This document shows positions 1 to 7,491 of a stretch of 13,250 bases of DNA, piece by piece (position 1 is the stretch's first letter; each line of letters starts with the position of its first letter). Source of the stretch: an uncultured Lachnospiraceae bacterium (lineage in GTDB: Bacteria > Bacillota > Clostridia > Lachnospirales > Lachnospiraceae). The translations under genes and the position numbers were made by a program. Below the pieces are notes generated by a model, which saw only the letters and a program-made list of their open reading frames with translations, was not told where the DNA came from and made no database searches. The DNA lies in assembly GCA_902803635.1 (NCBI GenBank), contig CADCQU010000271.1:1-13250 (forward strand), read 5' to 3'.

Positions 1-167
1 CATATCTTTTCGAACAGTGAAGAAAAACAATATTTTTAACAAAAGACTATATATCTTTTTTACTTTTTAATGTTTTTTATAACCTAATTGTATTCTTTAT
101 AACTGTATACGTTGGAGCGCATTTGTCAAAGCATCACTCCGCGCACGGCACGATAAAGGAGGTAACT
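1..167 (+). promoter_or_regulatory. AT-rich leader upstream of nfnA, probable promoter region
   Basis: The first 120 bases are far more AT-rich than the coding DNA that follows, and no gene is visible in them. TATAAC at 98-103 could be a -10 box and TTTTAT at 75-80 a poor -35 box with a 17-nt spacer; a second -10-like TATACG lies at 105-110. None is convincing, so the exact start point is not claimed. A strong Shine-Dalgarno sequence, AAAGGAGGT, at 155-163 precedes the ATG at 168 and decides the nfnA start. One CATTTG word lies at 120-125. Confidence 0.4.
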
Positions 168-1058
168 ATGTACAAGATTCTCAAAAAAAGGCAGCTCAGC
201 GCCGTCGTCTGGCTCATGGACATCGAGGCGCCGCTGGTTGCACGCCATTGCGAACCCGGACAATTTGTCATCGTGAAGGACTGTGAAGAGGGCGAGCGCA
301 TTCCCCTGACCATCTGCGACTACGACCGGGAGGCGGGCACGGTTACCATCGTCTTCCAGCCGCTGGGCGTTGGCACCAACAAGCTCCTCGCACACGAGGA
401 AGGCGACGCCCTCATGGACTTCGTGGGTCCGCTCGGCCGTCCCTCGGACATCGTGGAGATGACCCCGGAAGAGCTTGCGGGGAAGAAGTTCCTTTTCGTC
501 GCCGGCGGCGTCGGCACCGCGCCGGTTTACCCGCAGGTGAAGTGGCTCAAGGAGCACGGGTATGACGCGGATGTCATCATCGGCGCGCGCACGAAGGACC
601 TCCTGTTCTTCGAGGAGGAGATGCGGGCCGTGGCGAAGAACCTCTACATCACAACCGACGACGGCTCCTACATGCACAAGGGCGTTGTCACGACCGTCAT
701 TGACGAACTCGTCGCCGAGGGCAAGGAGTACAACCACTGCGTCGCGATCGGGCCGATGATCATGATGAAGTTCGTGTGCCTGACCACGAAGAAATATGAT
801 ATACCGACGATCGTCAGCATGAACCCGATCATGGTGGACGGAACCGGCATGTGCGGGGCCTGCCGCCTCTCTGTCGGGGACGAGATCAAGTTCGCCTGCG
901 TGGACGGACCGGAATTTGACGGCTTCAAGATCAACTGGGCGGAAGCCATGAAGCGGACCCAGCTTTACAAGACCGAGGAAGGACGCGCCCTTCTGGCCTT
1001 CCGTGAGGGCAAGACCCACCACGGCGGCTGCGGAAATTGCGATGGAGGTGAAAAATAA
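168..1058 (+). CDS. nfnA: NfnA-type FAD/[2Fe-2S] subunit of NADH-dependent ferredoxin:NADP+ oxidoreductase
   Basis: This 296-residue protein belongs to the ferredoxin-reductase-like family that includes PyrK and the small subunit of the electron-bifurcating NfnAB complex. It should carry FAD and a [2Fe-2S] cluster and bind NAD(H) in the cytoplasm. The FAD-binding motif RIPLT is at residues 44-48 and the nucleotide-binding AGGVGTAP begins at 112. The cluster motif is D224-x4-C229-x2-C232-x11-C244. Aspartate stands where PyrK has its first cysteine, which matches the Asp plus three Cys ligation known for NfnA and argues against PyrK. The tail is rich in Gly, His and Cys (GGCGNC). The ATG at 168 is preferred over the TTG at 123 because AAAGGAGGT lies just upstream of it. 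Its stop overlaps the nfnB start by one base, so the two are translated together. Confidence 0.92.
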   Translation: MYKILKKRQLSAVVWLMDIEAPLVARHCEPGQFVIVKDCEEGERIPLTICDYDREAGTVTIVFQPLGVGTNKLLAHEEGDALMDFVGPLGRPSDIVEMTPEELAGKKFLFVAGGVGTAPVYPQVKWLKEHGYDADVIIGARTKDLLFFEEEMRAVAKNLYITTDDGSYMHKGVVTTVIDELVAEGKEYNHCVAIGPMIMMKFVCLTTKKYDIPTIVSMNPIMVDGTGMCGACRLSVGDEIKFACVDGPEFDGFKINWAEAMKRTQLYKTEEGRALLAFREGKTHHGGCGNCDGGEK

Positions 1059-2470
1059 TGGCAAATATGTCCAAGACCAAGGTGCCGGTGCGGGAGCAGG
1101 AGCCCCTCGTCCGTGCGACAAATTTCGACGAAGTCTGCTATGGCTACAATGAGGAGGAGGCCGTCGAGGAGGCCACCCGCTGCCTGAACTGCAAGAATCC
1201 GAAGTGCGTCGAAGGCTGCCCTGTCAGTATCAATATCCCGGGCTTTATCAAGAAGGTTACCGAGCGTGATTTCGCGGGGGCCTACCAGGTTATCTCCGAG
1301 TCCAGCAGCCTGCCGGCCATTTGCGGCCGCGTCTGCCCGCAGGAGACCCAGTGCGAGGGCCGCTGCGTACGCGGCAACGCGAAAATCGGCTCCGAGGCCG
1401 TCTCCATCGGCAAATTGGAGCGTTTCGTGGCGGATCGCGCGAAGGAAGACGGCGTGAAGCCCGTCGCTCCGGAGAAGACAAATGGTCACAAGGTGGCTGT
1501 GATCGGTTCGGGTCCTGCCGGCCTTTCCTGCGCGGGCGACCTTGCGAAGCTCGGCTATGAGGTGACCATCTACGAGGCCCTGCACAAGGCCGGCGGCGTG
1601 CTGACCTACGGCATCCCGGAATTCCGTCTGCCCAAGGACAAGGTCGTGGCGGAGGAGATCAAGAACGTGGAAGGCCTTGGCGTCCGCATCATCACGGACG
1701 TGATCGTGGGCCGCACGATTTCCGTGGACGAGCTCATCGAGAAGGAAGGCTACGAGGCCATTTTCATCGGCTCCGGTGCGGGTCTTCCGATGTTCATGGG
1801 CATTCCCGGCGAGAACGCGAACGGCGTGTTCTCGGCAAATGAATTCCTCACCCGCAACAACCTGATGAAGGCCTACCGCGACGACTACGATACGCCCATC
1901 TACCATCCGAAGAAGTGCGTGGTGGTCGGCGGCGGCAACGTCGCGATGGATGCCGCGAGGACCGCGCTTCGGCTCGGTGCCGAGGTACACCTTGTCTATC
2001 GCCGTTCCGAGGCCGAGCTTCCGGCCCGTGCGGAGGAAGTGCACCATGCGAAGGAGGAGGGCGTTAAGTTCGATCTCCTTACGAACCCGATTGAAATCCT
2101 GACGGATGAGAACGAGAATGTTACCGGTATCCGCTGCGTCCGCATGGAGCTTGGCGAGCCGGATGCTTCCGGACGCCGCCGCCCGGTAGTGATCGCCGGC
2201 AGCGAGTTCGAGATGGAGTGCGACGCGGTCATCATGTCCCTCGGCACCTCCCCGAACCCGCTCATTTCCTCCACGACCCCCGGTCTGGAGATCAACCGCC
2301 GCCGCTGCCTGGTGGCGACCGAGGACGAGGGCAAGACCACTAAGGAAGGCGTGTACGCCGGCGGCGATGCCGTGACCGGCGCCGCGACCGTCATCCTCGC
2401 GATGGGAGCCGGCCGTGTCGGCGCCCGCGGGATTGATAACTACCTGAAGGCAAAGGACGCGCAGAACTAA
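1058..2470 (+). CDS. nfnB: NfnB-type NADPH-binding, FAD and iron-sulfur subunit (glutamate synthase small-subunit family)
   Basis: This 470-residue protein resembles the glutamate synthase small subunit. Paired with the gene before it, it is best read as NfnB, the subunit that bifurcates electrons from NADPH to ferredoxin and NAD+. The N-terminus holds two [4Fe-4S]-type cysteine groups: C42, C45, C50, C54 and C89, C93, C99, C103. The first Rossmann motif GSGPAG is at 150-155 (FAD). A second, VVGGGNVAMD, is near residue 290 (NADP-binding domain). The closing FAD motif YAGGDAVTG is at 433-441. The start ATG at 1058 follows GGAGGTG and overlaps the nfnA stop (TAATG). A terminator follows at once, so nfnAB is a closed two-gene unit. 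A stand-alone glutamate synthase beta subunit is the alternative, but no large subunit is present in the window. Confidence 0.92.
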   Translation: MANMSKTKVPVREQEPLVRATNFDEVCYGYNEEEAVEEATRCLNCKNPKCVEGCPVSINIPGFIKKVTERDFAGAYQVISESSSLPAICGRVCPQETQCEGRCVRGNAKIGSEAVSIGKLERFVADRAKEDGVKPVAPEKTNGHKVAVIGSGPAGLSCAGDLAKLGYEVTIYEALHKAGGVLTYGIPEFRLPKDKVVAEEIKNVEGLGVRIITDVIVGRTISVDELIEKEGYEAIFIGSGAGLPMFMGIPGENANGVFSANEFLTRNNLMKAYRDDYDTPIYHPKKCVVVGGGNVAMDAARTALRLGAEVHLVYRRSEAELPARAEEVHHAKEEGVKFDLLTNPIEILTDENENVTGIRCVRMELGEPDASGRRRPVVIAGSEFEMECDAVIMSLGTSPNPLISSTTPGLEINRRRCLVATEDEGKTTKEGVYAGGDAVTGAATVILAMGAGRVGARGIDNYLKAKDAQN

Positions 2471-2478
2471 GAAGAAGT

Positions 2479-2519
2479 GGGCACGCCTTTTTGGGGCGTG
2501 TCCTTTTCTTGATTTTTCT
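2479..2519 (+). terminator. Rho-independent terminator of nfnAB
   Basis: A 9-bp stem pairs 2479-2487 (GGGCACGCC) with 2495-2503 (GGCGTGTCC), with one G-T wobble and a 7-nt loop. A T-rich run, TTTTCTTGATTTTTC, follows. It lies 8 nt after the nfnB stop and is the clearest intrinsic terminator in the window. Confidence 0.9.
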
Positions 2520-2569
2520 ACCTGTACGGATGAACTCATGAAAAGGAATCATCTTCCTTGAAAAATGGT

Positions 2570-2654
2570 TGTCATTCTGAGCGAAGCGAAGAATCCCGAA
2601 AGTTTCTCGCTACCGTTGACGGGATTCTTCGTCGCTTCGCTCCTCAGAATGACA
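2570..2654. repeat. Palindromic interspersed repeat, copy 1 (full length)
   Basis: This 85-nt element has long imperfect inverted arms. The left arm is 2570-2598 (TGTCATTCTGAGCGAAGCGA, then AGAATCCCG). The right arm is 2620-2654, starting CGGGATTCTTC and ending CTCAGAATGACA. The centre is about 21 nt. The right arm is longer by a few bases (GTC and TC insertions). Read on the + strand it encodes the peptide CHSERSEESR, a string I recall as a common spurious product of bacterial interspersed repeats. It carries no gene and lies between the nfnAB terminator and rlmH. Related copies are at 7408-7491, 9025-9078 and in mutL from 13105. Confidence 0.9.
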
Positions 2655-2672
2655 GAAAACGCCTCATTGGGG

Positions 2673-2696
2673 CTAACCGTACAGTTAGATTTTTTA
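2673..2696 (+). other. Small palindrome plus T run ahead of rlmH
   Basis: CTAACCGTACAGTTAG (2673-2688) is a near-perfect 16-nt inverted repeat followed by ATTTTTTAG. It could be a weak terminator or an operator. It sits about 20 nt before the rlmH start, so a terminator here would be odd unless it acts as an attenuator. Its function is unknown. Confidence 0.3.
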
Positions 2697-2707
2697 GTAA
2701 GGAATAT

Positions 2708-3187
2708 ATGAAAATCCGTATCATCTGTGTTGGAAAACTGAAGGAGCGGTATTGGCATGAGGCGCAGGCGGAGTACGCAAAACGGCTGTCGCGGTATTGT
2801 ACGCTGGAAATCGTGGAGTGCGCGGATGAAAAGACACCGGAGCGGGCCTCGCAGAGGGAGAACGAGGAAATCCTTCGGAAGGAGGGGGAGAGGATTCTCT
2901 CCAAAATCCAGCCCGGCGACTATGTGATCGCCATGGCCATCCGGGGAAAAAAGTATACCTCCGAGACCTTCGCGGCGCATTTGGAGGAAAAGCTGGTCGG
3001 GGCCGGCGGAAATGTCTCGCTTATCATCGGAGGCTCCCTCGGTCTGTCCCCCGCCGTACTGGCCCGCGCAAAGGAGCAGATCAGCTTCTCCGACCTCACC
3101 TTCCCGCACCAGCTCATGCGCATCCTCCTCCTCGAACAGACCTACCGAGCCTTCCGTATTCTGCATAACGAGCCTTATCATAAGTAG
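2708..3187 (+). CDS. rlmH: 23S rRNA pseudouridine-1915 N3-methyltransferase RlmH
   Basis: At 159 residues this is the normal length for RlmH. This SPOUT-class enzyme uses S-adenosylmethionine to methylate the N3 of pseudouridine 1915 in helix 69 of 23S rRNA in assembled ribosomes. The start MKIRIICVGKLKERYW, the central GGSLGLS loop of the cofactor-binding knot, and the C-terminal FPHQLMRILLLEQTYRAF followed by HNEPYHK are all family hallmarks. The frame stays open upstream to 2558, through the palindromic repeat, but the ATG at 2708 fits the family N-terminus and has AAGGA at 2699-2703 before it. That ribosome site is weak and close. The gene stands alone, between the nfnAB terminator and the phoH leader. 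Confidence 0.97.
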   Translation: MKIRIICVGKLKERYWHEAQAEYAKRLSRYCTLEIVECADEKTPERASQRENEEILRKEGERILSKIQPGDYVIAMAIRGKKYTSETFAAHLEEKLVGAGGNVSLIIGGSLGLSPAVLARAKEQISFSDLTFPHQLMRILLLEQTYRAFRILHNEPYHK

Positions 3188-3384
3188 AAAGGCGTTTTTA
3201 TCTTAAGAACAATTGAAATCCTTGTTGATTTCGCTCCCTATATGTGGTATCTTTTGAGTGCTTGACATTTGCCAAACACATTTGTTTGTGTTGCGCCAAA
3301 CAATTGTGTGCTTTCGCAATAGCTTCACCTGATGGTCGGCGGCGAGGAGGCATTTGCCGACAACATTTTTGCACCGGAGGCGTT
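3188..3384 (+). other. 197-nt leader before phoH, promoter unresolved, three CATTTG words
   Basis: No gene is seen here. A perfect -35 hexamer TTGACA at 3262-3267 has no convincing -10 box at 16-18 nt (TTTGTG lies there). CATTTG occurs at 3266-3271, 3279-3284 and 3351-3356. Small inverted repeats are present: AACACA/TGTGTT (3275-3292) and GTCGGC/GCCGAC (3335-3361). The second could fold close to the phoH ribosome site GGAGG at 3376-3380. Confidence 0.35.
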
Positions 3385-4386
3385 ATGGAGGTTTTGCTGG
3401 ATATCCCCGCGGAGCATGCGCGGAATATTTTCGGAGAGCTGGATGCAAATGTCCGCCTCATCGAGAAACAGCTGCACGTGGACATCGTACAGCGGAACGG
3501 GGCGGTCGCCATCCTGGGCGAGGAGCCGGATATACGGAGGGCGCGTTCGCTCCTTCGGCAGCTCCTCGGCATTTCCCAGCGCGGCAATGCCGTCACCGAG
3601 CAAAATGTCCGCTACGCCATTTCCCTCCTCATGGAGGAGAAGGAGGCGGATCTTGCGGAGCTCGATAAGGAACTCATCCTCTCCACGGTGACCGGGCGGC
3701 CGGTGCGGCCAAAGACGCTCGGGCAGAAAAAATACGTGGAGAGCATCCGCAGCCGGATGGTGACCTTCGGCATCGGCCCGGCCGGTACCGGGAAGACGTA
3801 TCTCGCCATGGCGATGGCGGTGCGGGCCTTCCGCAACAACGAGGTCACGCGCATCATCCTGACACGCCCGGCCATTGAGGCGGGAGAGAAGCTGGGTTTT
3901 CTGCCCGGCGATCTCCAGAGCAAGATCGACCCGTACCTGCGACCCCTCTACGACGCGCTCTATGAGATCATGGGGCCGGAGACCTTCCTCAAGAATTCGG
4001 AGAAGGGACTCATCGAGGTCGCGCCGCTCGCCTATATGCGCGGGCGGACGCTTGACAACGCCTTCATTATTCTCGACGAGGCGCAGAACACCACGCCGGC
4101 GCAGATGAAAATGTTCCTGACCCGCATTGGCTTTGGGACAAAGGTCGTCATTACCGGCGACCGGACCCAGAAGGACCTGCCGAAGGGAACGGAAAGCGGT
4201 CTCGACGTGGCCACGAAGGTGCTCGCAAAGATCGAGGAGATCGGCTTCATCCAACTGACGGCGGCGGACGTGGTCCGGCACCCGCTCGTACAGAAGATCG
4301 TCACCGCCTACGAGGCCTATGAGCGGAAGAAAACGCCGGGCGGAGACGGGAGAAGAGTGGTCCGATACAGAAAGACTTCGAAGTAG
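3385..4386 (+). CDS. phoH: PhoH-like P-loop ATPase
   Basis: This 333-residue cytoplasmic protein of the PhoH/YbeZ family is a P-loop ATPase linked to RNA and ribosome metabolism; its precise substrate is not settled. An N-terminal region of about 75 residues looks like the KH-like RNA-binding segment of the family (a VDIVQRNGAVAILGE stretch). The Walker A motif GPAGTGKT is at 131-138 and the Walker B motif IILDEAQN centres on D231 and E232. A conserved GDRTQKDLP follows. The chosen ATG at 3385 has GGAGG 4 nt upstream and gives the family N-terminus; the frame continues upstream to 3244 without similarity. The gene sits directly before ybeY, a pairing conserved across many bacteria, which supports a joint role in rRNA maturation. 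Confidence 0.94.
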   Translation: MEVLLDIPAEHARNIFGELDANVRLIEKQLHVDIVQRNGAVAILGEEPDIRRARSLLRQLLGISQRGNAVTEQNVRYAISLLMEEKEADLAELDKELILSTVTGRPVRPKTLGQKKYVESIRSRMVTFGIGPAGTGKTYLAMAMAVRAFRNNEVTRIILTRPAIEAGEKLGFLPGDLQSKIDPYLRPLYDALYEIMGPETFLKNSEKGLIEVAPLAYMRGRTLDNAFIILDEAQNTTPAQMKMFLTRIGFGTKVVITGDRTQKDLPKGTESGLDVATKVLAKIEEIGFIQLTAADVVRHPLVQKIVTAYEAYERKKTPGGDGRRVVRYRKTSK

Positions 4387-4412
4387 GTATACTTACGAAC
4401 AAGGAGCATACA

Positions 4413-4928
4413 TTGACGATTAATTTTGAAAATGAATTCGACGAGGATCTGGAGGAGCTTCTCGGCTTTCCTTATCAAGAGGTTGCCCGGGAGGTCATCG
4501 CGAAGGTTCTCGAACGGGAACACTGCCCTTACGAGGCGGAGGTCAACCTTCTCTTCGTCGGGGAGGAGGAGATTCGGGAGATTAACCTCGAACAGCGGGA
4601 GATTGACGCCCCGACCGACGTGCTCTCGTTCCCGATGTTCCCTTACGAGGTTCCTGCGGCTTTCGAGGAGCTTTCGGAGGTTCCGGAGGCGGAAAATTTC
4701 AGCCCCGAGAGCGGCGAGCTGCTTTTGGGCGATATCGTCCTGTGCATTCCGCGGGTGCTCGCCCAGGCGAAGGAGTACGGCCACTCCGTAAAACGCGAGT
4801 ACGCCTTCCTTTTGGCGCACAGCACGCTGCACCTTGTCGGCTACGACCATTTGTCAAATGTAGAAGCCGCCGGGATGGAGGAAAGGCAGGAGGCCGCGCT
4901 CACGGAGCTTGGCATCTGTCGCGAATAA
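4413..4928 (+). CDS. ybeY: Endoribonuclease YbeY (rRNA maturation factor)
   Basis: This 171-residue protein is a zinc-dependent single-strand endoribonuclease involved in 16S rRNA 3'-end maturation and 70S ribosome quality control. The metal-binding motif H-x3-H-x5-H is intact: H136, H140 and H146 within HSTLHLVGYDH. The family motif TDVLSFPMF is also present. The start is TTG at 4413: AAGGAG at 4401-4406 sits 6 nt before it, and the first in-frame codons give the expected N-terminus; no in-frame ATG is near. It begins 26 nt after the phoH stop and is probably co-transcribed. In many Firmicutes ybeY is followed by dgkA, cdd or era; here it is followed by a structured gap and a lipoprotein gene. 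The sequence CATTTGTCAAATG lies just after the motif, at 4848-4860. Confidence 0.97.
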   Translation: MTINFENEFDEDLEELLGFPYQEVAREVIAKVLEREHCPYEAEVNLLFVGEEEIREINLEQREIDAPTDVLSFPMFPYEVPAAFEELSEVPEAENFSPESGELLLGDIVLCIPRVLAQAKEYGHSVKREYAFLLAHSTLHLVGYDHLSNVEAAGMEERQEAALTELGICRE

Positions 4929-5152
4929 AGGTCACCGTTTCTGCCGGAAAGCTTGAGAAAATTAATTTGTAAGCAGTATTCGCGGACGTGACGCCGCGAA
5001 TTTGGCTGTTGGCAGACCAGCTGTCTGCCGCATATCCCATAAATATCGTTATCCCCGAACCTGGAAAGTATTTGAAATTACTACGGCTGCTCATCAACGT
5101 ATTTGCCAGCTTCCCGGTCGGGGCGGTTACGATGCAAAAGGAGATTTTTAAA
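4929..5152 (+). other. 224-nt gap with two hairpins before the DUF3048 gene
   Basis: No gene is supported. Two perfect stem-loops lie next to each other: ATTCGCGG/CCGCGAAT (4978-4985 with 4994-5001, 8 bp, 8-nt loop) and GGCAGAC/GTCTGCC (5011-5017 with 5023-5029, 7 bp, 5-nt loop). Neither is followed by a T run, so they are not ordinary terminators. A weak promoter candidate, TTGAGA (4953) and TATTCG (4977) with an 18-nt spacer, would place the hairpins in the 5' leader. The frame of the downstream gene is open through part of the gap, but the family start is at 5153. Confidence 0.4.
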
Positions 5153-6520
5153 ATGAAGAAACACCGCTTGTTTGTTACGCTCACAGCAATCGCTGCCTCC
5201 GTCTTCGTTCTCGGAGCCTGCGGAAGCACTACAAAAAGCATTCCAGATGACTCGTCAACGGCCCAGGAATCCTCCGTCACCACCTCCAGCACGGAGTCTG
5301 TCAATTTGACACCGACGATGACGCCGACCCCCTTCCCGACAATCGACGATCCGGAGGAGGTTCTTCCGGATGGAGTTTACAGGAACTATCTTACGGGTGC
5401 CTACGTCACAAAGGAGGAGTCCCTTGTCCGGCCGATCAGCATGATGATCGACAATTCCGAGCCGGCGATTCCACAGAGCGGCATATCCAAGGCGGATGTT
5501 TATTATGAGTCTATTATCGAGTCCTCCGTCTCGCGTATGTGCCTCGTGTTCAATAATCTTGACGGCCTGTACCGCATTGGACCTCTTCGCTCCTGCAGGG
5601 ACAATTTCCTGAGCATGGTGTCCGGTTTCGACAGCATTTACGAGCATTACGGCCAGGCCGCCTACGCCCTGCCGTACCTTGAGGACGACCGCTGCGACAA
5701 CGTTTCCGGCCTGGGGAGCTACACGAACCAGGTGTTCTTCCGCGACAACACCTTCCACGTGATGCCGCACAACGCCTACACCAGCGAGGTGGGCATGGAG
5801 ACCGGCATCAAGACCCTCGGCTACCGCACGGAGCATGACGAGACCTACCGCGGCCCCTTCCGCTACGTCCTCGAGGGCGAGAAGACCGACATGACCGATG
5901 CCGTGGATGCAAATGTCGTCGTCCCGGGCTACCCGGTGAACAATCCGAGGTTCCTCTATGACGAGGCCACCGGTCTTTACAAGCGCGAGCAGTTTGGCGC
6001 CCCGCACATCGATACGGAAAATGGCGAGCAAATCCAGGTAAAGAACATTATTTTCGAATATGAGAATTCCGCCTTCTACCAGGATTCCCCGTACCTGCAT
6101 TTCCAGACGGAAGCCCAGGGCTACGGCCTGTACATTTCCGAGGGGAAGGCCATCCCGGTCTACTGGGAGCGACCGGAGTTCTTCGCGCAGGTGAAATATT
6201 ACACGATGGACGGCCACAGGCTCAAGATGAACCAGGGCAAGACCTTTGTCTGCGTGATCGAGAACAAGAAAATCCAGGCCGCGAAGATTGGCAAGGACGA
6301 TAAGTCCCTGAAGTGCGTCGTCTCCGAGGACAAGGTGAAGGAGGCAAATGCCATCAACGAACAGTGGGAGAAGGAGTACAAGGAAAACGAGCACTGGTAC
6401 CTGACGGCCTGCTCGGACCTCCGCCTGGAGAACATTGCCAAGCACAACGGCAAATCCAAGGTCTGCTACATCTATGATACGGAGTATGAGTACGGCAACG
6501 CCGGGAAGAAGGGCAAATAA
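5153..6520 (+). CDS. DUF3048 domain lipoprotein (YerB-like)
   Basis: This 455-residue secreted lipoprotein has unknown biochemical function. The N-terminus MKKHRLF, a hydrophobic stretch and the lipobox LGAC with C23 indicate a type II signal peptide and membrane anchoring. A Ser/Thr/Pro-rich spacer follows (about residues 24-62). The DUF3048 core then begins near residue 85, with the recognisable RPISMMIDNSEPAIPQSG, ADVYYE and a GPLRSCRDNFL segment. The second half matches the C-terminal DUF3048 domain, which I recognise more weakly. The B. subtilis relative YerB is encoded near pcrA-ligA; that context is absent here. The ATG at 5153 is chosen because AAAAGGAG (5136-5143) precedes it and it gives a clean lipoprotein signal; the upstream-extended frame would bury the signal. 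proB starts 3 nt after its stop. Confidence 0.87.
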   Translation: MKKHRLFVTLTAIAASVFVLGACGSTTKSIPDDSSTAQESSVTTSSTESVNLTPTMTPTPFPTIDDPEEVLPDGVYRNYLTGAYVTKEESLVRPISMMIDNSEPAIPQSGISKADVYYESIIESSVSRMCLVFNNLDGLYRIGPLRSCRDNFLSMVSGFDSIYEHYGQAAYALPYLEDDRCDNVSGLGSYTNQVFFRDNTFHVMPHNAYTSEVGMETGIKTLGYRTEHDETYRGPFRYVLEGEKTDMTDAVDANVVVPGYPVNNPRFLYDEATGLYKREQFGAPHIDTENGEQIQVKNIIFEYENSAFYQDSPYLHFQTEAQGYGLYISEGKAIPVYWERPEFFAQVKYYTMDGHRLKMNQGKTFVCVIENKKIQAAKIGKDDKSLKCVVSEDKVKEANAINEQWEKEYKENEHWYLTACSDLRLENIAKHNGKSKVCYIYDTEYEYGNAGKKGK

Positions 6521-6523
6521 AGT

Positions 6524-7399
6524 ATGCGAAGCGGCATTCTTGGGGATTTTCCGCATCACGCCGAGCTGCGCGGGCAGCTGCGAAACCGGAAGCGCATCGT
6601 AATAAAGCTGGGCTCGTCCTCGCTCGTACACCCGGAAACCGGTCGGCTGAACTTGACCAAGCTTGACGTTCTCGCCCGCGAGGTCACGGATCTTTGCAAC
6701 AGTGGGAAGGAAGTTATCCTGGTCTCCTCCGGGGCCATCGCCGTCGGGCGGGCCGCCATGGGACTTGACATTTGCCGTACATTGCAGGAAAAACAGGCCT
6801 GCGCGGCAATCGGGCAGGTGCGGCTCATGGCCATTTACCAGAAGCTCTTTTCCGAGTACGGACGCACGACCGCACAGGTCCTTATGGACAAGAAGACGGT
6901 GACCGACCCGGAGAGCCGCGTGCACGCACGGAACACGTTTGAGGAGCTGCTTTCGCTCGGCGTGATTCCGATTGTCAACGAAAATGACACCGTATCGACC
7001 TACGATATCGAATTTGGAGACAACGACCGGCTTTCGGCCGTGGTGGTCGCGCTCGTTCGGGCCGACCTTCTGCTCCTCCTTTCGGATATTGACGGTCTCT
7101 ACACCGACGATCCCCGGGCAAATGAGCACGCCGCCTTCATCCACGAGGTGGAGGCTTTGAACGAGGAGCTTTTGCAAATGGCGAAGGGCTCGACGGGGAG
7201 CCGTTTCGGAACCGGCGGGATGACGACGAAGCTTCTTGCGGCGGACATCGCGACCTCCGCAGGAGCGGACATGATTATCGCAAGCAGCGAGGATTTCCAT
7301 ATCCTCCACCGTCTGGTAGCCGGGGAGGATCTCGGGACGCTCTTTCGGGCCAACCCGAAGGAAGAGTTCTACCTTATGGATTATCTTGAAAAAATGTAA
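6524..7399 (+). CDS. proB: Glutamate 5-kinase, short form without PUA domain
   Basis: This enzyme phosphorylates L-glutamate with ATP to gamma-glutamyl phosphate, the first step of proline synthesis in the cytoplasm. It has 291 residues, comprising only the amino-acid-kinase fold; the E. coli enzyme (about 367 residues) adds a C-terminal PUA domain that is missing here. Visible motifs are IVIKLGSSSL (K28), VSSGAIAVG, the substrate-binding NENDTVS at 152-158, LLLLSDIDGLYT, and FGTGGM ending near 233. About 20 residues precede the kinase core. The ribosome site is weak (GAAGGG near 6509, within the preceding gene), so translation may be coupled to the DUF3048 gene, which ends 3 nt upstream. The usual partner proA is not adjacent: a palindromic repeat and miaB follow. 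Feedback inhibition by proline is typical of the family but cannot be read from the sequence. Confidence 0.95.
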   Translation: MRSGILGDFPHHAELRGQLRNRKRIVIKLGSSSLVHPETGRLNLTKLDVLAREVTDLCNSGKEVILVSSGAIAVGRAAMGLDICRTLQEKQACAAIGQVRLMAIYQKLFSEYGRTTAQVLMDKKTVTDPESRVHARNTFEELLSLGVIPIVNENDTVSTYDIEFGDNDRLSAVVVALVRADLLLLLSDIDGLYTDDPRANEHAAFIHEVEALNEELLQMAKGSTGSRFGTGGMTTKLLAADIATSAGADMIIASSEDFHILHRLVAGEDLGTLFRANPKEEFYLMDYLEKM

Positions 7400-7407
7400 C
7401 TTTCAGG

Positions 7408-7491
7408 CCTGTCATTCTGAGGAACGAAGTGACGAAGAATCTATTGGAAAGGAAATCCTCCTTCCCTGGTTCTTTTGCTCAGAGTGACAGG
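7408..7491. repeat. Palindromic interspersed repeat, copy 2 (diverged); possible proB terminator
   Basis: This 84-nt element has 14-nt terminal inverted repeats: CCTGTCATTCTGAG at 7408-7421 and CTCAGAGTGACAGG at 7478-7491, with one mismatch that still pairs as G-U in RNA. The interior GACGAAGAATC matches the family, and the inner part GGAAAGGA/TCCTTCC extends the fold. The run GTTTTTCTTC follows immediately, so on the + strand it could work as the transcription terminator for the DUF3048-proB unit, 8 nt after the proB stop. It is more diverged than copy 1. Confidence 0.8.

Noticed and set aside
126..1121. Long open frame on the - strand opposite nfnA
   Set aside because: It mirrors nfnA codon periodicity, has no family motif or ribosome site, and the + strand gene is certain.
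965..2539. 524-codon open frame on the - strand opposite nfnB
   Set aside because: It is a shadow caused by GC-rich third positions. It would also run through the nfnAB terminator, and its translation shows no recognisable domain.
2558..2707. Upstream extension of rlmH through the palindromic repeat
   Set aside because: It adds 50 residues, including the repeat-derived CHSERSEES peptide, not found in the 159-residue RlmH family. The ATG at 2708 fits better.
3262..3290. TTGACA promoter for phoH
   Set aside because: The -35 hexamer is perfect, but no plausible -10 hexamer lies at 16-18 nt; it also overlaps one of the frequent CATTTG words.
3244..3384. Upstream extension of phoH
   Set aside because: The extra 47 residues have no family similarity, and GGAGG lies directly before the ATG at 3385.
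4988..5152. Upstream extension of the DUF3048 lipoprotein
   Set aside because: It would put 55 residues ahead of a clean lipoprotein signal peptide. The strong ribosome site supports 5153.
5255..7309. 684-codon open frame on the - strand across the DUF3048 gene and proB
   Set aside because: It spans two well-supported + strand genes and has a low-complexity, motif-free translation.
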